From: Saccharothrix ecbatanensis
GTDB taxonomy: Bacteria > Actinomycetota > Actinomycetes > Mycobacteriales > Pseudonocardiaceae
NCBI RefSeq assembly: GCF_014205015.1
Contig: NZ_JACHMO010000001.1
Span: forward strand, 6,076,001-6,140,000
Length of the DNA: 64,000 nt
Direction of reading: 5' to 3'
The position numbers and the translations under genes are program-made. Positions 7,484 through 15,662 of the stretch are shown in pieces. The notes below the pieces were generated by a model that saw nothing but the letters and a program-made list of their open reading frames with translations, searched no databases and was not told where the DNA came from. Position 1 is the stretch's first letter; every line of letters starts with the position of its first letter.

Positions 7484-8773
7484 TCACACCTCCGCTGTCG
7501 TCTGACTCCCGGCCCGGCCGGCCGCAGCAGTCGTCTGATTGTCGGCCCGGCCGCCGGTCGTCTGATTGTCGGTCTGGCCGACGGTCGTCTGATTGTCGGC
7601 CCGGCCGACGGAAAGCCTCTTCAACCCCGCGATACCCGCCGTCCGCGCCCGCTCCACCACCGGCCCGATCACCTCGGCCAGCCTCCGCACCTCCGCCGCC
7701 GTCGACGTGTGGCCGAGCGTGAACCGCAAAGACCCGCGGGCCAACACCGGGTCGACACCCATCGCCAGCAGCACGTGGCTGGGCTGCGCCACACCCGCCG
7801 TGCACGCCGAACCGGTCGAGCACTCGATGCCCTTGGCGTCCAACAGCATCAGCAGGCTGTCGCCCTCGCAGCCGGGGAACGTCAGGTGCGCGTTGCCGGG
7901 CAGCCGGTGCACCGGGTCGCCGTTCACCGCGACGTCCGGCACGACCCGCCGCACGGACTCCACCAGCTCGTCCCGCAGCGCGGCCACCGAAGCCGCCGTC
8001 GACAGCTGGTGCTCCACCGCGTGCCGCACCGCCGCCGCCATGCCGACGATCGACGGCACGTCCAGCGTGCCGGACCGCACGTCCCGCTCCTGCCCACCGC
8101 CGTGCTGCAACGGCGTCGTCGCCACGTCACGCCCGAGCAGCAGCACGCCGACCCCGTAGGGCCCGCCGACCTTGTGCCCGGTGAGCGTCAACGCCGACAC
8201 GCCCGACCCGGTGAAGTCGACCGGCAGCGCGCCGATGGCCTGCACCGCGTCGGTGTGGAACGGCACCGCCTGCGCGGCGGCCAAGGCGGCCAGCTCGCGC
8301 ACCGGGTTGACCGTGCCGACCTCGTTGTTCGCCCACATCGTGGTGACCACGGCGACGTCGTCGTCCAACGCGTCCGCCAGCACCTCGGGCCGGATCCGGC
8401 CGAGCCCGTCGGGCTCCAGCCACGTGACCTCGGCGCCCTCGTGCTCGGCCAGCCACTGCACCGCGTCCAGCACGGCGTGGTGCTCCACGGACGACGCCAC
8501 CACCCGACGACGCCGGGACGTGCGGCGGGACCAGTAGATGCCCTTGACCGCGAGGTTGTCGCTCTCCGTGCCGCCGCTGGTGAAGATGACCTCGGAGGGT
8601 CGCGCGCCGAGGGCGTCCGCGATGTCCTCCCGGGCCTCCTCGACCGCCCGCCGCGCCCGACGCCCCGAGGTGTGCAACGACGAGGCGTTGCCCGTGGTGG
8701 ACAACGCCCGGGTCATCGCCTCGATCGCCTCGGGGAGCATGGGGGTCGTGGCGGCGTGGTCGAAGTAGGCCAT
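7484..8773 (-). CDS. iscS: Cysteine desulfurase (IscS/NifS class) with a repetitive C-terminal tail
   Basis: This PLP enzyme of 429 residues removes sulfur from L-cysteine for MnmA and possibly Fe-S assembly. [16 protein letters not shown] is the family N-terminus, [13 protein letters not shown] binds the cofactor phosphate, [13 protein letters not shown] (about residue 198) holds the PLP lysine, and [20 protein letters not shown] (about residue 325) holds the mobile catalytic cysteine. Homologues end near [14 protein letters not shown]. Here about 45 more residues follow, built from 9-residue repeats of the type VGRADNQTT, encoded by a 27-bp tandem repeat. The ATG at 8773 overlaps the MFS stop (TGATG), so translation is probably coupled. 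The stop lies five bases before the mnmA ATG. Confidence 0.94.
   Translation of the reverse strand: MAYFDHAATTPMLPEAIEAMTRALSTTGNASSLHTSGRRARRAVEEAREDIADALGARPSEVIFTSGGTESDNLAVKGIYWSRRTSRRRRVVASSVEHHAVLDAVQWLAEHEGAEVTWLEPDGLGRIRPEVLADALDDDVAVVTTMWANNEVGTVNPVRELAALAAAQAVPFHTDAVQAIGALPVDFTGSGVSALTLTGHKVGGPYGVGVLLLGRDVATTPLQHGGGQERDVRSGTLDVPSIVGMAAAVRHAVEHQLSTAASVAALRDELVESVRRVVPDVAVNGDPVHRLPGNAHLTFPGCEGDSLLMLLDAKGIECSTGSACTAGVAQPSHVLLAMGVDPVLARGSLRFTLGHTSTAAEVRRLAEVIGPVVERARTAGIAGLKRLSVGRADNQTTVGQTDNQTTGGRADNQTTAAAGRAGSQTTAEV
7498..7611. repeat. 27-bp tandem repeat inside the 3' end of the cysteine desulfurase gene
   Basis: Plus-strand units beginning TCGTCTGATTGTCGG start at 7531, 7558 and 7585, each 27 bases long. 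A degenerate fourth unit is at about 7498-7530. Because 27 is a multiple of 3 the repeat stays in frame and is read on the minus strand as repeated [12 protein letters not shown] nonapeptides. Confidence 0.9.
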
Positions 8774-10143
8774 CAGTTTTCCAGGGTAGCCCGGCGCAGC
8801 CTGCCCGCGAGCACCGCACCGAGCACCGAGACGCCCACCATCAACAGGTCGAACGGCAGCACGGCGGCCGTGGGGGCGGCGGCCGAGGCGATGGTGGTGA
8901 TCAGCACACCGCCCAGTCCGACCAGCAGCGCGGCGCCCAGCATGTCGCTGATCTGGAGGGCCGAGGAGTTGAACCCCCGGTCGACCTCGGACGACGCGCC
9001 CAGCGTGAGCACGCTCAGACTGGACATCGCCATCCCCATCCCGGCTCCGGCGACCGCCCACAGGATCGGCGTGGCCCAGGCCGGGCCCCACGAAGGTGCG
9101 ATGAGCGTCACGCCGGAGATGCCCACGGCGTTGAGCACGAACCCCCAGCGGACCAGCTTCTCGCGCGGGATGTCCGGCCTGCGCGACTGCCACCAGGCGG
9201 CGCTGGACCAGCCGAGCGCGCTGAGCGTCAACGGGATGCCGGCGGCGATGGCCGAGTAGCCGTGCACGGCGGTCAGGGTGAGCGGGATGAACGCCTCGGC
9301 GGCGAAGAACGAGCCGGCCAGCAGCCCTCGGGCCAGGATCGTCACCGGCAGGCCGCGACGCGCGGTGAGCGTGCCCTTGGGCAGCAGCACGCGCAGTGCG
9401 GGAGCCAGCGCGACCAGCCCGGCCGCCCCGATCGCCAGGTTGACGGCAGTCGGGTGCTGGGCCGCCCAGCTCAGGGCCGCGACACCGAACCCGGCGCCGA
9501 GCGCGGCCAGCGGAAGTCCGCGCCGGGTGTTCTGGTCAGGCGTGTGCGGGGGCAGGTTCCGCAGCACGGGCACCAGCAGGAACACCCCGATCAGCACGAA
9601 CGGCGCGAGCCCCAGGAACACCCACCGCCAGCTCACCACCTCGGTCAGCCACCCGGACACCGCCGGCCCGACCAGCGACGGCACCACCCAGGCGGACGCG
9701 AGCATGCCGAACACCGTCGGCCGGTCCCGTTCGGGGTAGACGAGCCCGATCAGCACGTAGACCGCGACCACCTGCGCCCCGCCGCCGATGCCCTGGAGCA
9801 CCCGGCCGAGGAGCAGCTGGGTCATGTCCTGCGCGAGACCGGCGACGATCAGGCCCACGAGGAACAGCGTGGGCCCGATGAGCAGCGACGGTCTCGGCCC
9901 GCGCAGGTCGCTCAGCCGCCCGGACAGCACGGTGGCGACCACGCTGGCGGCCAGGAAGGCCAGGAACGGCCACGCGTACATCTCGTTGCCGTCGAGGTCC
10001 GCGACCATCCGCGGCATGGCCGTGCTGACACCCATGTTCTCGAACGCGAGCAGCGTGACGAGAAGGATGATCCCGACCGTCGGCCCCCGCCGTTCGGGCG
10101 TCCACAGATTGCTCTTACCGGTCGTCTCCGCTGTCGTCGTCAC
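8773..10143 (-). CDS. Major facilitator superfamily transporter (drug:proton antiporter type)
   Basis: The protein has 456 residues and some 12-14 membrane helices. Recognisable MFS marks are the first-helix segment [18 protein letters not shown], the loop 2-3 motif [28 protein letters not shown] in helix 4, and the antiporter-like motif C region [20 protein letters not shown]. It resembles EmrB/DHA-type multidrug exporters; the substrate is unknown. The start is GTG at 10143, with AACCAT seven bases upstream. The stop codon overlaps the desulfurase ATG by one base, which ties an exporter translationally to a sulfur-transfer enzyme. That arrangement is not part of the mycobacterial version of this locus and looks like a lineage-specific insertion. 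Confidence 0.88.
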   Translation of the reverse strand: MTTTAETTGKSNLWTPERRGPTVGIILLVTLLAFENMGVSTAMPRMVADLDGNEMYAWPFLAFLAASVVATVLSGRLSDLRGPRPSLLIGPTLFLVGLIVAGLAQDMTQLLLGRVLQGIGGGAQVVAVYVLIGLVYPERDRPTVFGMLASAWVVPSLVGPAVSGWLTEVVSWRWVFLGLAPFVLIGVFLLVPVLRNLPPHTPDQNTRRGLPLAALGAGFGVAALSWAAQHPTAVNLAIGAAGLVALAPALRVLLPKGTLTARRGLPVTILARGLLAGSFFAAEAFIPLTLTAVHGYSAIAAGIPLTLSALGWSSAAWWQSRRPDIPREKLVRWGFVLNAVGISGVTLIAPSWGPAWATPILWAVAGAGMGMAMSSLSVLTLGASSEVDRGFNSSALQISDMLGAALLVGLGGVLITTIASAAAPTAAVLPFDLLMVGVSVLGAVLAGRLRRATLEN

Positions 10144-10314
10144 GGCTCAATGGTTCAACCTCTACCCGGGTGGAGGTCAAGGCCATATGACGCAGGTCGG
10201 CCAGGTGCGCAATCCGGGCCATGACGCCGTCCCAGCGCCGCCTCGCGACCGCGGCCTCTGGCAGTGCACCTGAGGCCGAGTCGCGGGTGACGCCGGTCAG
10301 CCACCCGCGTCCGG

Positions 10315-11184
10315 TCAGGCCGCCCGGGTCCGGTCGGCCACCGCGTGCACCGGTTGCACGGGCAGTTCGACCGACCCGAACGCGACCCGTTCCGACTCCT
10401 GCTGGACGAGCGCCGCCAACTCCCGGCGCGTCGACGCACGACCCGGCGCGACCTCGTCCAGCACGTGCACCTCCACCACCAGCCCACGCGCGCTCAGCAC
10501 CCGTCGCATCGAGTCGACCAGCGTGTCGGACCCGATGAACGCCGGCCGCGTGGACGGCGTCGTGCCCTGGAGGTACCGCAGCACCACGGGCCGCACCGGC
10601 ACACCGGCGTCCAAAGCCGCCTGGAACAGCGCGGGCCGGTAGCGGCCGGACGCCACGCCGCACCACGTCGTCCCCTCGGCGTGCACGCCGACCGCCGCGC
10701 CGTCACGCAGCGCCGCGGCCAACTCGGCCACCGTCCCCGGCAGCAGCGACAGCCGCTCCCGGTCCAGGTAGACCGTGCGCGCCGCGGTGATGAGCCGACC
10801 GAGGACCGGCCAGTCCCGGATGTCCCGCTTGGCCACCAGCCGGATCGGCTGCACCGCGTCGATCGCCAACTCGTCCAGCCACGACACGTGGTTCGACACG
10901 ACCAGCACACCGCGTCCCGGGTTGTCCTGGAACACCGGCCCGATCACCCGCAGCCGCACGCCGAACGCCCCCAGCAGCGCCCGGAACCACCGCCGCAGCA
11001 ACACCGTCCGGGCGTGCCCGCGAACGCACAGCACGGCCAGGACCACGAGAGCGCCACACAGCATCACCGTCGTCGCCGCCATCGCCCGCCACACCGCCCG
11101 GACCACCCCGACCGACGCCGACGAGTGGTCCACGCACCCGTCACCACAGGGCGAGACGGGCATCCACGGGTGCTTCGCGCTCAC
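10315..11184 (-). CDS. PlsC-family 1-acyl-glycerol-phosphate / lyso-ornithine-lipid acyltransferase (OlsA-like)
   Basis: This 289-residue protein has one N-terminal membrane helix (about residues 25-55). The acyltransferase block follows: [12 protein letters not shown] holds the catalytic H(X4)[21 protein letters not shown] is block II, and [11 protein letters not shown] is block III, with HAEG in place of the usual FPEG. It transfers an acyl group to a lysolipid hydroxyl at the membrane. The start is GTG at 11184, overlapping the preceding gene's stop by four bases (GTGA), so the two proteins are translated together. The partner is an OlsB-like N-acyltransferase, so a lyso-ornithine lipid is a likelier acceptor than lysophosphatidate (inference). 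The pair corresponds in position to Rv3026c-Rv3027c. Confidence 0.85.
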   Translation of the reverse strand: MSAKHPWMPVSPCGDGCVDHSSASVGVVRAVWRAMAATTVMLCGALVVLAVLCVRGHARTVLLRRWFRALLGAFGVRLRVIGPVFQDNPGRGVLVVSNHVSWLDELAIDAVQPIRLVAKRDIRDWPVLGRLITAARTVYLDRERLSLLPGTVAELAAALRDGAAVGVHAEGTTWCGVASGRYRPALFQAALDAGVPVRPVVLRYLQGTTPSTRPAFIGSDTLVDSMRRVLSARGLVVEVHVLDEVAPGRASTRRELAALVQQESERVAFGSVELPVQPVHAVADRTRAA

Positions 11185-11951
11185 GCCGTCTCCCCGAGGA
11201 AGAACTTCAGATAACGCTGGTCCACCCGCTCCATGCCCAGCAGCACCGGCAGGTCGGCCACGCCGAAGTCGGCGTCCAACGCCGGCCGCCCGCACACCCA
11301 CGCGCCCAGCCGCAGGTACCCCTTGAGCAACGGCGGCAGCACGGTCTTGTCCGGCCGCGCGACCGAGTCCACGTCCCAGGGCGTCAACGGCGTCACGCGG
11401 TACTCCTCGGGCGCGTGGTGCTTGGCCGCCACGACGTCCCACACGCCCGCCGCGAACGACCCGCCGTCGTGCAGCGGCACGGACGCGCAGCCGATCAGCC
11501 ACGAGTGCCCGGAAAGCAGCATGTACCGGGCGATACCGGCCCACACCAGCGACACCACGGCGCCGTTGCGGTGGTCCGGGTGCACGCACGACCGCCCGGT
11601 CTCCACCAGGGACGACCGCAGGGGGTCCAGGGCGGACAGATCGAACTCGCCGTCCGAGTACAGCCGCCCGGCCTCGGCGGCCCGCTCCGGCGGCAGCATC
11701 CGGTACGTGCCGACGATGTCGCCGGTCCGGTCGTCCCGCACCACCAGGTGGTCGCAGAACTGGTCGAAGTAGTCGACGTCGTGCCCCGGCACGGAGGTGC
11801 GCAGCACAGCGCCCATCTCGGCGGCGAACACCTGGTGCCGCAGCCGCTGCGCGGCCACGACCTCGTCGCTGTCACGCGCGACCAACAGGGAGTAGCGCGG
11901 CGCGTCGGAAGCGGCGTCACCGGTGCTGACAAGCAGTTGCGGCTGCGTCAT
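11181..11951 (-). CDS. OlsB-like GNAT-fold N-acyltransferase
   Basis: The product has 256 residues. The core [42 protein letters not shown] and [20 protein letters not shown], then [20 protein letters not shown], matches the OlsB / hemolysin-like family. In that family a 3-hydroxyacyl group is moved from acyl carrier protein to the alpha-amino group of ornithine, the first step of ornithine lipid synthesis. The next gene is a PlsC-type O-acyltransferase that could complete the lipid. The ATG follows AGACCC with no obvious ribosome site. I see the family clearly; the ornithine substrate is inferred from the gene pair. The enzyme acts at the cytoplasmic face of the membrane. Confidence 0.82.
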   Translation of the reverse strand: MTQPQLLVSTGDAASDAPRYSLLVARDSDEVVAAQRLRHQVFAAEMGAVLRTSVPGHDVDYFDQFCDHLVVRDDRTGDIVGTYRMLPPERAAEAGRLYSDGEFDLSALDPLRSSLVETGRSCVHPDHRNGAVVSLVWAGIARYMLLSGHSWLIGCASVPLHDGGSFAAGVWDVVAAKHHAPEEYRVTPLTPWDVDSVARPDKTVLPPLLKGYLRLGAWVCGRPALDADFGVADLPVLLGMERVDQRYLKFFLGETA

Positions 11952-12046
11952 GGGTCTGGTCTACCGACCGGTTGGCGACCGGGAGCAGGTCGTTCCGATG
12001 ACGCCTCAATGGCAGGTCGGTTAAACCCTGGTGAGGCCGCGAACGA

Positions 12047-12084
12047 CACGGGGGCCGCGCCACCGCGGTGGCGCGGCCCCCGTG
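12047..12084. terminator. Perfect 18-bp GC hairpin downstream of etfA
   Basis: CACGGGGGCCGCGCCACC at 12047-12064 pairs exactly with 12067-12084 across a 2-base loop. It lies 26 bases after the etfA stop, between two same-strand operons, and is the strongest hairpin in the window. No U-tract follows, which is normal for actinomycete terminators. Confidence 0.85.
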
Positions 12085-12109
12085 GGGTCCGATCGGACGA
12101 ACGTGCAGG

Positions 12110-13069
12110 TCAGCCCTTGCGCTTGCCGACCTCGTCGGTGAGCTGCGGCGCGACCGCGAACAGGTCGCCGACGACACCGAAGTCGGCGATCTCGAAGATC
12201 GGCGCCTCCGGGTCCTTGTTGACGGCGACGATGGTCTTGGACGTCTGCATGCCCGCCCGGTGCTGGATCGCGCCGGAGATGCCCAGCGCGATGTACAGCT
12301 GCGGCGAGACCGTCTTGCCGGTCTGGCCGACCTGGAACTGGTGCGGGTAGTAGCCGGAGTCCACCGCGGCACGGGACGCGCCGACGGCCGCGCCGAGGCT
12401 GTCGGCCAGCTTCTCCACGACCTCGAAGCTCTCCGCGCTGCCGACGCCACGACCACCGGACACGACGACCGAAGCCTCGGCCAGTTCCGGGCGGTCGCCG
12501 CCGACGACCGGCTCGCGGCCGGTCACCCTGGTGACCAGCGCCGGGTTGGCGGCGGGCGCCTCGACGGCCTGCTCGACCGCGTCGGCCGGGGACTCGGTGG
12601 CCTCCACGCCGCCGGGCCGCAGGGCGATGACCGGGACGCCGTTGGTGACCTTGGACTTCACCGCGTAGTCGCCACCGAAGATCGACTGCGTGGCGACGCC
12701 CTCGCCGTCGATGTCGACGGCGTCGTAGAGCAGACCGGAGCCGAGGCGCACGGCCAGCCGGCCCGCGACCTCCTTGCCCTCCAGCGTCGCCGCGACCAGC
12801 ACGGCCGCCGGCGACGAGGTGCCCGCGACCGCGGCGAGCGCGTCCACCTTCGGCGTGACCAGGTGGTTGGCCGCGTCCTCGGACTCCACCGCGTACACCT
12901 TCACCGCGCCGTAACGGCCCAGCGATTCCCTCACCTTGCCCGCGGTGCCGGGCGACCCCACGACCACCGCGGCCGGGTCGCCGAGACGGCGCGCGGCGGA
13001 TAGAAGCTCAAAGGTGACCTTCTTGACCTCGCCGTCGACGTGGTCGACGAGGACCAGGACTTCAGACAT
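12110..13069 (-). CDS. etfA: Electron transfer flavoprotein alpha subunit
   Basis: This 319-residue subunit carries the redox FAD of the ETF heterodimer, which accepts electrons from acyl-CoA dehydrogenases and passes them to the respiratory chain. The N-terminal half ([20 protein letters not shown]) packs on the beta subunit. The C-terminal FAD domain shows [60 protein letters not shown] and [20 protein letters not shown], all diagnostic. It starts 14 bases after the etfB stop in the same operon, as expected for a 1:1 complex. In the mycobacterial locus the same pair (fixA-fixB) occupies this position. The operon ends in an 18-bp hairpin. Confidence 0.97.
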   Translation of the reverse strand: MSEVLVLVDHVDGEVKKVTFELLSAARRLGDPAAVVVGSPGTAGKVRESLGRYGAVKVYAVESEDAANHLVTPKVDALAAVAGTSSPAAVLVAATLEGKEVAGRLAVRLGSGLLYDAVDIDGEGVATQSIFGGDYAVKSKVTNGVPVIALRPGGVEATESPADAVEQAVEAPAANPALVTRVTGREPVVGGDRPELAEASVVVSGGRGVGSAESFEVVEKLADSLGAAVGASRAAVDSGYYPHQFQVGQTGKTVSPQLYIALGISGAIQHRAGMQTSKTIVAVNKDPEAPIFEIADFGVVGDLFAVAPQLTDEVGKRKG

Positions 13070-13083
13070 TCGATTCCCCGCCT

Positions 13084-13866
13084 TCAGATGAGCTTCTGGT
13101 CGACCAGGTACGCGGCGATCTTCGAACCGCCGTCACCTGCGTCCTCGACACGCTGACCGGCGCTGCGCGGCGGCTTCGGAGCCGCCTCCAGCACCTGCGA
13201 CCAGGCGGCGCCGAGACCGACCTCGCCCGCGTCCAACCCGAGGTCGGCGACCGTGAGCGTGGTGACCTTCTTCTTCTTGGCCGCCATGATGCCCTTGAAC
13301 GACGGGTACCGGGGCTCGTTGATCTTCTCGGTCACGCTGACCACGACGGGCAGGCTCGCTTCGAGGTGCGAAACGCCCTCGTCGGTCTCCCGCTCGGCCT
13401 TGATGGTGGAGCCCTCGACGGTCACCTTGCGGACCTGCGTCACCTGCGGCACGCCCAGCAGCTCGGCCAGGATCGCCGGGATCGCGCCCGCACGGCCGTC
13501 GGTGGACTCGTTGCCCGCGATGACGAGGTCGAAGCCGTCGAGCGTGCCGATCGCCTTGGCGAGCACCTTGGCGGTGCTGAGCACGTCGGAGCCGTGGAGG
13601 GCTTCGTCGGAGACGTGGACGGCCTTGTCCGCACCCATGGAGAGCGCCTTGCGGATCGCGTCGGTAGCGCGGTCGGGACCCATCGCGACGACGGTCACCT
13701 CGCCGCCGTGCGCCTCCTGGAGCAGCAGCGCCTCTTCCACGGCGCGCTCGTTGATCTCGTCGAGCACGGCGTCCGCGGAGTCGCGGTCGAGGGTGTGGTC
13801 GGCGTCGGCGAGCTTGCGCTCGGACCAGGTGTCGGGCACCTGCTTGACCAGGACGACAATGTTCAT
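13084..13866 (-). CDS. etfB: Electron transfer flavoprotein beta subunit
   Basis: The 260-residue protein begins MNIVVLVKQVPDTWSERKLA, the canonical ETF-beta N-terminus, and binds structural AMP. Further marks are NERAVEEALLLQEAHGGEVT, AMGPDRATDAIRKALSMGAD, and the signature region DLVIAGNESTDGRAGAIPAI followed by LAELLGVPQVTQV. The ATG at 13866 is chosen because GAGGACCC lies directly upstream; a longer frame to 14040 has no start signal. It is the first gene of the etfB-etfA operon. A 278-base divergent region separates it from degV. Confidence 0.96.
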   Translation of the reverse strand: MNIVVLVKQVPDTWSERKLADADHTLDRDSADAVLDEINERAVEEALLLQEAHGGEVTVVAMGPDRATDAIRKALSMGADKAVHVSDEALHGSDVLSTAKVLAKAIGTLDGFDLVIAGNESTDGRAGAIPAILAELLGVPQVTQVRKVTVEGSTIKAERETDEGVSHLEASLPVVVSVTEKINEPRYPSFKGIMAAKKKKVTTLTVADLGLDAGEVGLGAAWSQVLEAAPKPPRSAGQRVEDAGDGGSKIAAYLVDQKLI

Positions 13867-14131
13867 GGGTCCTCTTCGACCTCCTGCGGACGGGCGGCGA
13901 CGCGGGTTGGCGACGGTAGTTGCCTGCGGTCGCCGGATTGTTCGTGACCCTGCCATGTCATCACCGCGTTGGCATGGTGGTGTCGGCCACCCCGATGTTA
14001 CCCACGAGTAGCCGGGGTGCAAACAGGAGCAAGCACCCACGACGCGTGATGATGCTCACTGACGGCAAGAGCGCATTCGGACAATGTCGTACCTCTCGAC
14101 GGCGGCGTTACAGACCCTCCCCCTACTCGAC

Positions 14132-14144
14132 TAGGTTCGAACGC
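14132..14144 (+). promoter_or_regulatory. -10 TAGGTT seven bases before the degV ATG (leaderless)
   Basis: TAGGTT at 14132-14137 plus CGAACGC reaches the ATG at 14145. No Shine-Dalgarno sequence precedes the ATG, so transcription probably starts on the start codon. Confidence 0.5.
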
Positions 14145-14987
14145 ATGTTCCGGCGAGTAGCGATTGTCACGGACTCCACCGCGTGCCTGCCGCAGCAGTT
14201 GACGGACCAACTCGGGGTTCGGGTGGCGCAACTCCAGGTTCGCATCGGATCCGTGGTGGACGACGAGGCCCGCGTGCCCGTGCCGAAGCTCGTGGACGCG
14301 ATGCGCGGGCAGGTCGACGTCGGCACCTCGCCGCCCGACCCGGGCGCGTTCTTCTGGGCGTACTCCGACGCCGCCGCTTCGGGCGTGGACGCGATCGTGT
14401 CCCTGCACATCTCGACCGCCCTGTCGCAGACCGTGGAGGCGGCACGTCAGGCCGCCACGCAGGTGCGGGTGCCGGTGCACGTGGTGGACACGCAGACGTG
14501 CGGCATGAGCCTCGGGTACGCGGTGGTCGCCGCCGCCACCGCGGCCGCCGCGGGCGGTGACGCGAACCGGGTGCTGGCCGCCGCCCAGCACAGCCTCCGC
14601 AACAGCACCGAGCTGTTCTACGTGGACACGCTCGAATACCTGCGGCGCGGTGGGCGGATCGGCCGGGCCGCCGCCCTGCTCGGGTCGGCGCTGTCGATGA
14701 AGCCGCTGCTGACCGTGGCCGACGGGCAGATCACGCCGCTGGACAAGGTGGTCGGCGGTGAGCGCGCGATGCGCAAGCTGATCGACATCGCGGTGAAGCG
14801 CGCGGGCCGGGAGGCGGTGGACATCGCGGTCGAGCACTTCGACGCGTCCGAACGCGCCGGGAAGGTGCTCGAAGCGCTGCGCGAGAAGCTGCCCAACGTG
14901 CGGCGGTTCCTGGTCACCCAGGTCAGCTCGGCGATCGGCGCGCACGTCGGCCCGGGCGCGCTCGGCGTCACGGTGTCGCCCGTCTAG
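14145..14987 (+). CDS. DegV family fatty-acid-binding protein
   Basis: The product has 280 residues. VAIVTDSTACLPQQL, SPPDPGAFFWAYSDAAASGV, VSLHISTALSQTVEAARQAA, VHVVDTQTCGMSLGYAVVAA, FYVDTLEYLRRGGRIGRAAA and LGSALSMKPLLTVADGQITP cover the whole DegV fold. DegV/FakB proteins hold a single fatty acid and, in bacteria with FakA kinase, present it for phosphorylation. No FakA-like gene is visible here, so the partner must be elsewhere or absent. The short start at 14145 is favoured by the family N-terminus and by the -10 box. Downstream are a nested hairpin and the small basic gene. Confidence 0.92.
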   Translation: MFRRVAIVTDSTACLPQQLTDQLGVRVAQLQVRIGSVVDDEARVPVPKLVDAMRGQVDVGTSPPDPGAFFWAYSDAAASGVDAIVSLHISTALSQTVEAARQAATQVRVPVHVVDTQTCGMSLGYAVVAAATAAAAGGDANRVLAAAQHSLRNSTELFYVDTLEYLRRGGRIGRAAALLGSALSMKPLLTVADGQITPLDKVVGGERAMRKLIDIAVKRAGREAVDIAVEHFDASERAGKVLEALREKLPNVRRFLVTQVSSAIGAHVGPGALGVTVSPV

Positions 14988-14991
14988 CGTC

Positions 14992-15026
14992 ACCCGTTCA
15001 GCCAGTTCAGGAACTCGGAAACGGGT
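14992..15026. terminator. Nested hairpin after degV
   Basis: ACCCGTT at 14992-14998 pairs with AACGGGT at 15020-15026, and AGTTC/GAACT pair inside the loop at 15004-15015. It follows the degV stop by five bases and precedes the ribosome site of the next small gene. It may terminate degV or structure the leader of the small gene. Confidence 0.4.
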
Positions 15027-15059
15027 TTGAGCGTTGAGCTGACAGGGAAGGAGGTCCGT

Positions 15060-15203
15060 ATGGCATCTCTGTTCAGCAAGATCGCCGAGTTCGCCCGCAG
15101 TCCCAAGGGCCGCCGCATCACCGACCAGGTCAAGCACGCGGCCAACGACCCGCGCAACCGGGCGAAGGCGCAGCAGCTGCTGCGCAAGTTCCGCAAGCGC
15201 TAG
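15060..15203 (+). CDS. 47-residue basic protein, conserved-looking, unknown function
   Basis: This short gene is well supported. AAGGAGGT, a perfect ribosome site, lies five bases before the ATG, and the product is a clean amphipathic basic peptide: MASLFSKIAEFARSPKGRR, then ITDQVKHAANDPRNRAKAQQ and LLRKFRKR. About a third of the residues are Lys or Arg. The pattern suggests nucleic-acid or membrane-surface binding, but no function is known to me. Its TAG overlaps the TAG of the convergent gene on the minus strand (CTAG). With such a strong ribosome site it is likely highly expressed. Confidence 0.82.
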   Translation: MASLFSKIAEFARSPKGRRITDQVKHAANDPRNRAKAQQLLRKFRKR

Positions 15204-15649
15204 TTCCCGAGAGCCGGTTCCCCGCCCAGCGCGGGCTTCGGCGTGTCGACCGCCTGTCTCGGCAAGTCACGGACCACGGGCGTGTCGCGGACCACGTGCA
15301 TGTGGCGAACTTCGTCCTGCCGCACGGGTTCCTCGGGTTCGGGGTCCGGTTCCGGGTCCGGCACGAGGGACAGCCTGGGCCGTGACGGCTCGGACGGCGG
15401 CAGTGCCGGCGGGATGCCCATGACCGGGTTGCGGTGGATCGGCCGGGTCGCGAAGTCCGCCGGCAGCCGCCGCAGGTCGATCATCGGCGTGAACCGGTCT
15501 GTCGGGTCTGTCCGGTCTGTCGTCGACGGTGTGGGCGCGGCCTGCGGGGGCGGCTGTTCGCGGTCACGCCTGAGCACGACGGACGTCAGCAGACAGCCCA
15601 ACGCGAACGCCAACGCGCACAACCCGACCACGAACACCACGCCCGACAC
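15200..15649 (-). CDS. Single-pass membrane protein with proline-rich tail
   Basis: The product of about 149 residues has an immediate N-terminal membrane helix (VVFVVGLCALAFALGCLLTS), a short basic stop-transfer segment (VVLRRDREQ), and then a long proline- and acid-rich region (PPPQAAPTPS, PDPEPDPEPEEPV) without fold signatures. GTG at 15649 is chosen because GAGGGGAG lies seven bases upstream on the minus strand; GTGs at 15652 and 15670 are alternatives. It follows the DivIVA-like gene by 13 bases on the same strand, so the two probably form an operon. A membrane adaptor for the coiled-coil protein is a reasonable guess from position only. Confidence 0.72.
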   Translation of the reverse strand: MSGVVFVVGLCALAFALGCLLTSVVLRRDREQPPPQAAPTPSTTDRTDPTDRFTPMIDLRRLPADFATRPIHRNPVMGIPPALPPSEPSRPRLSLVPDPEPDPEPEEPVRQDEVRHMHVVRDTPVVRDLPRQAVDTPKPALGGEPALGN

Positions 15650-15662
15650 CACCGCACTCCCC

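Noticed and set aside
7479..7823. N-terminal extension of MnmA to a 476-residue protein
   Set aside because: The added part is antisense-like Gly/Arg-rich sequence read through the desulfurase tail repeats. The ATG at 7478 has a ribosome site and the family N-terminus.
10115..10222. A 35-codon minus-strand frame (MARIAHLADLRHM...) before the MFS gene
   Set aside because: It overlaps the MFS start by 29 bases, has no clear ribosome site and no recognisable family. The MFS start with AACCAT seven bases upstream is a better use of the region. The rest of 10144-10314 holds no supported gene.
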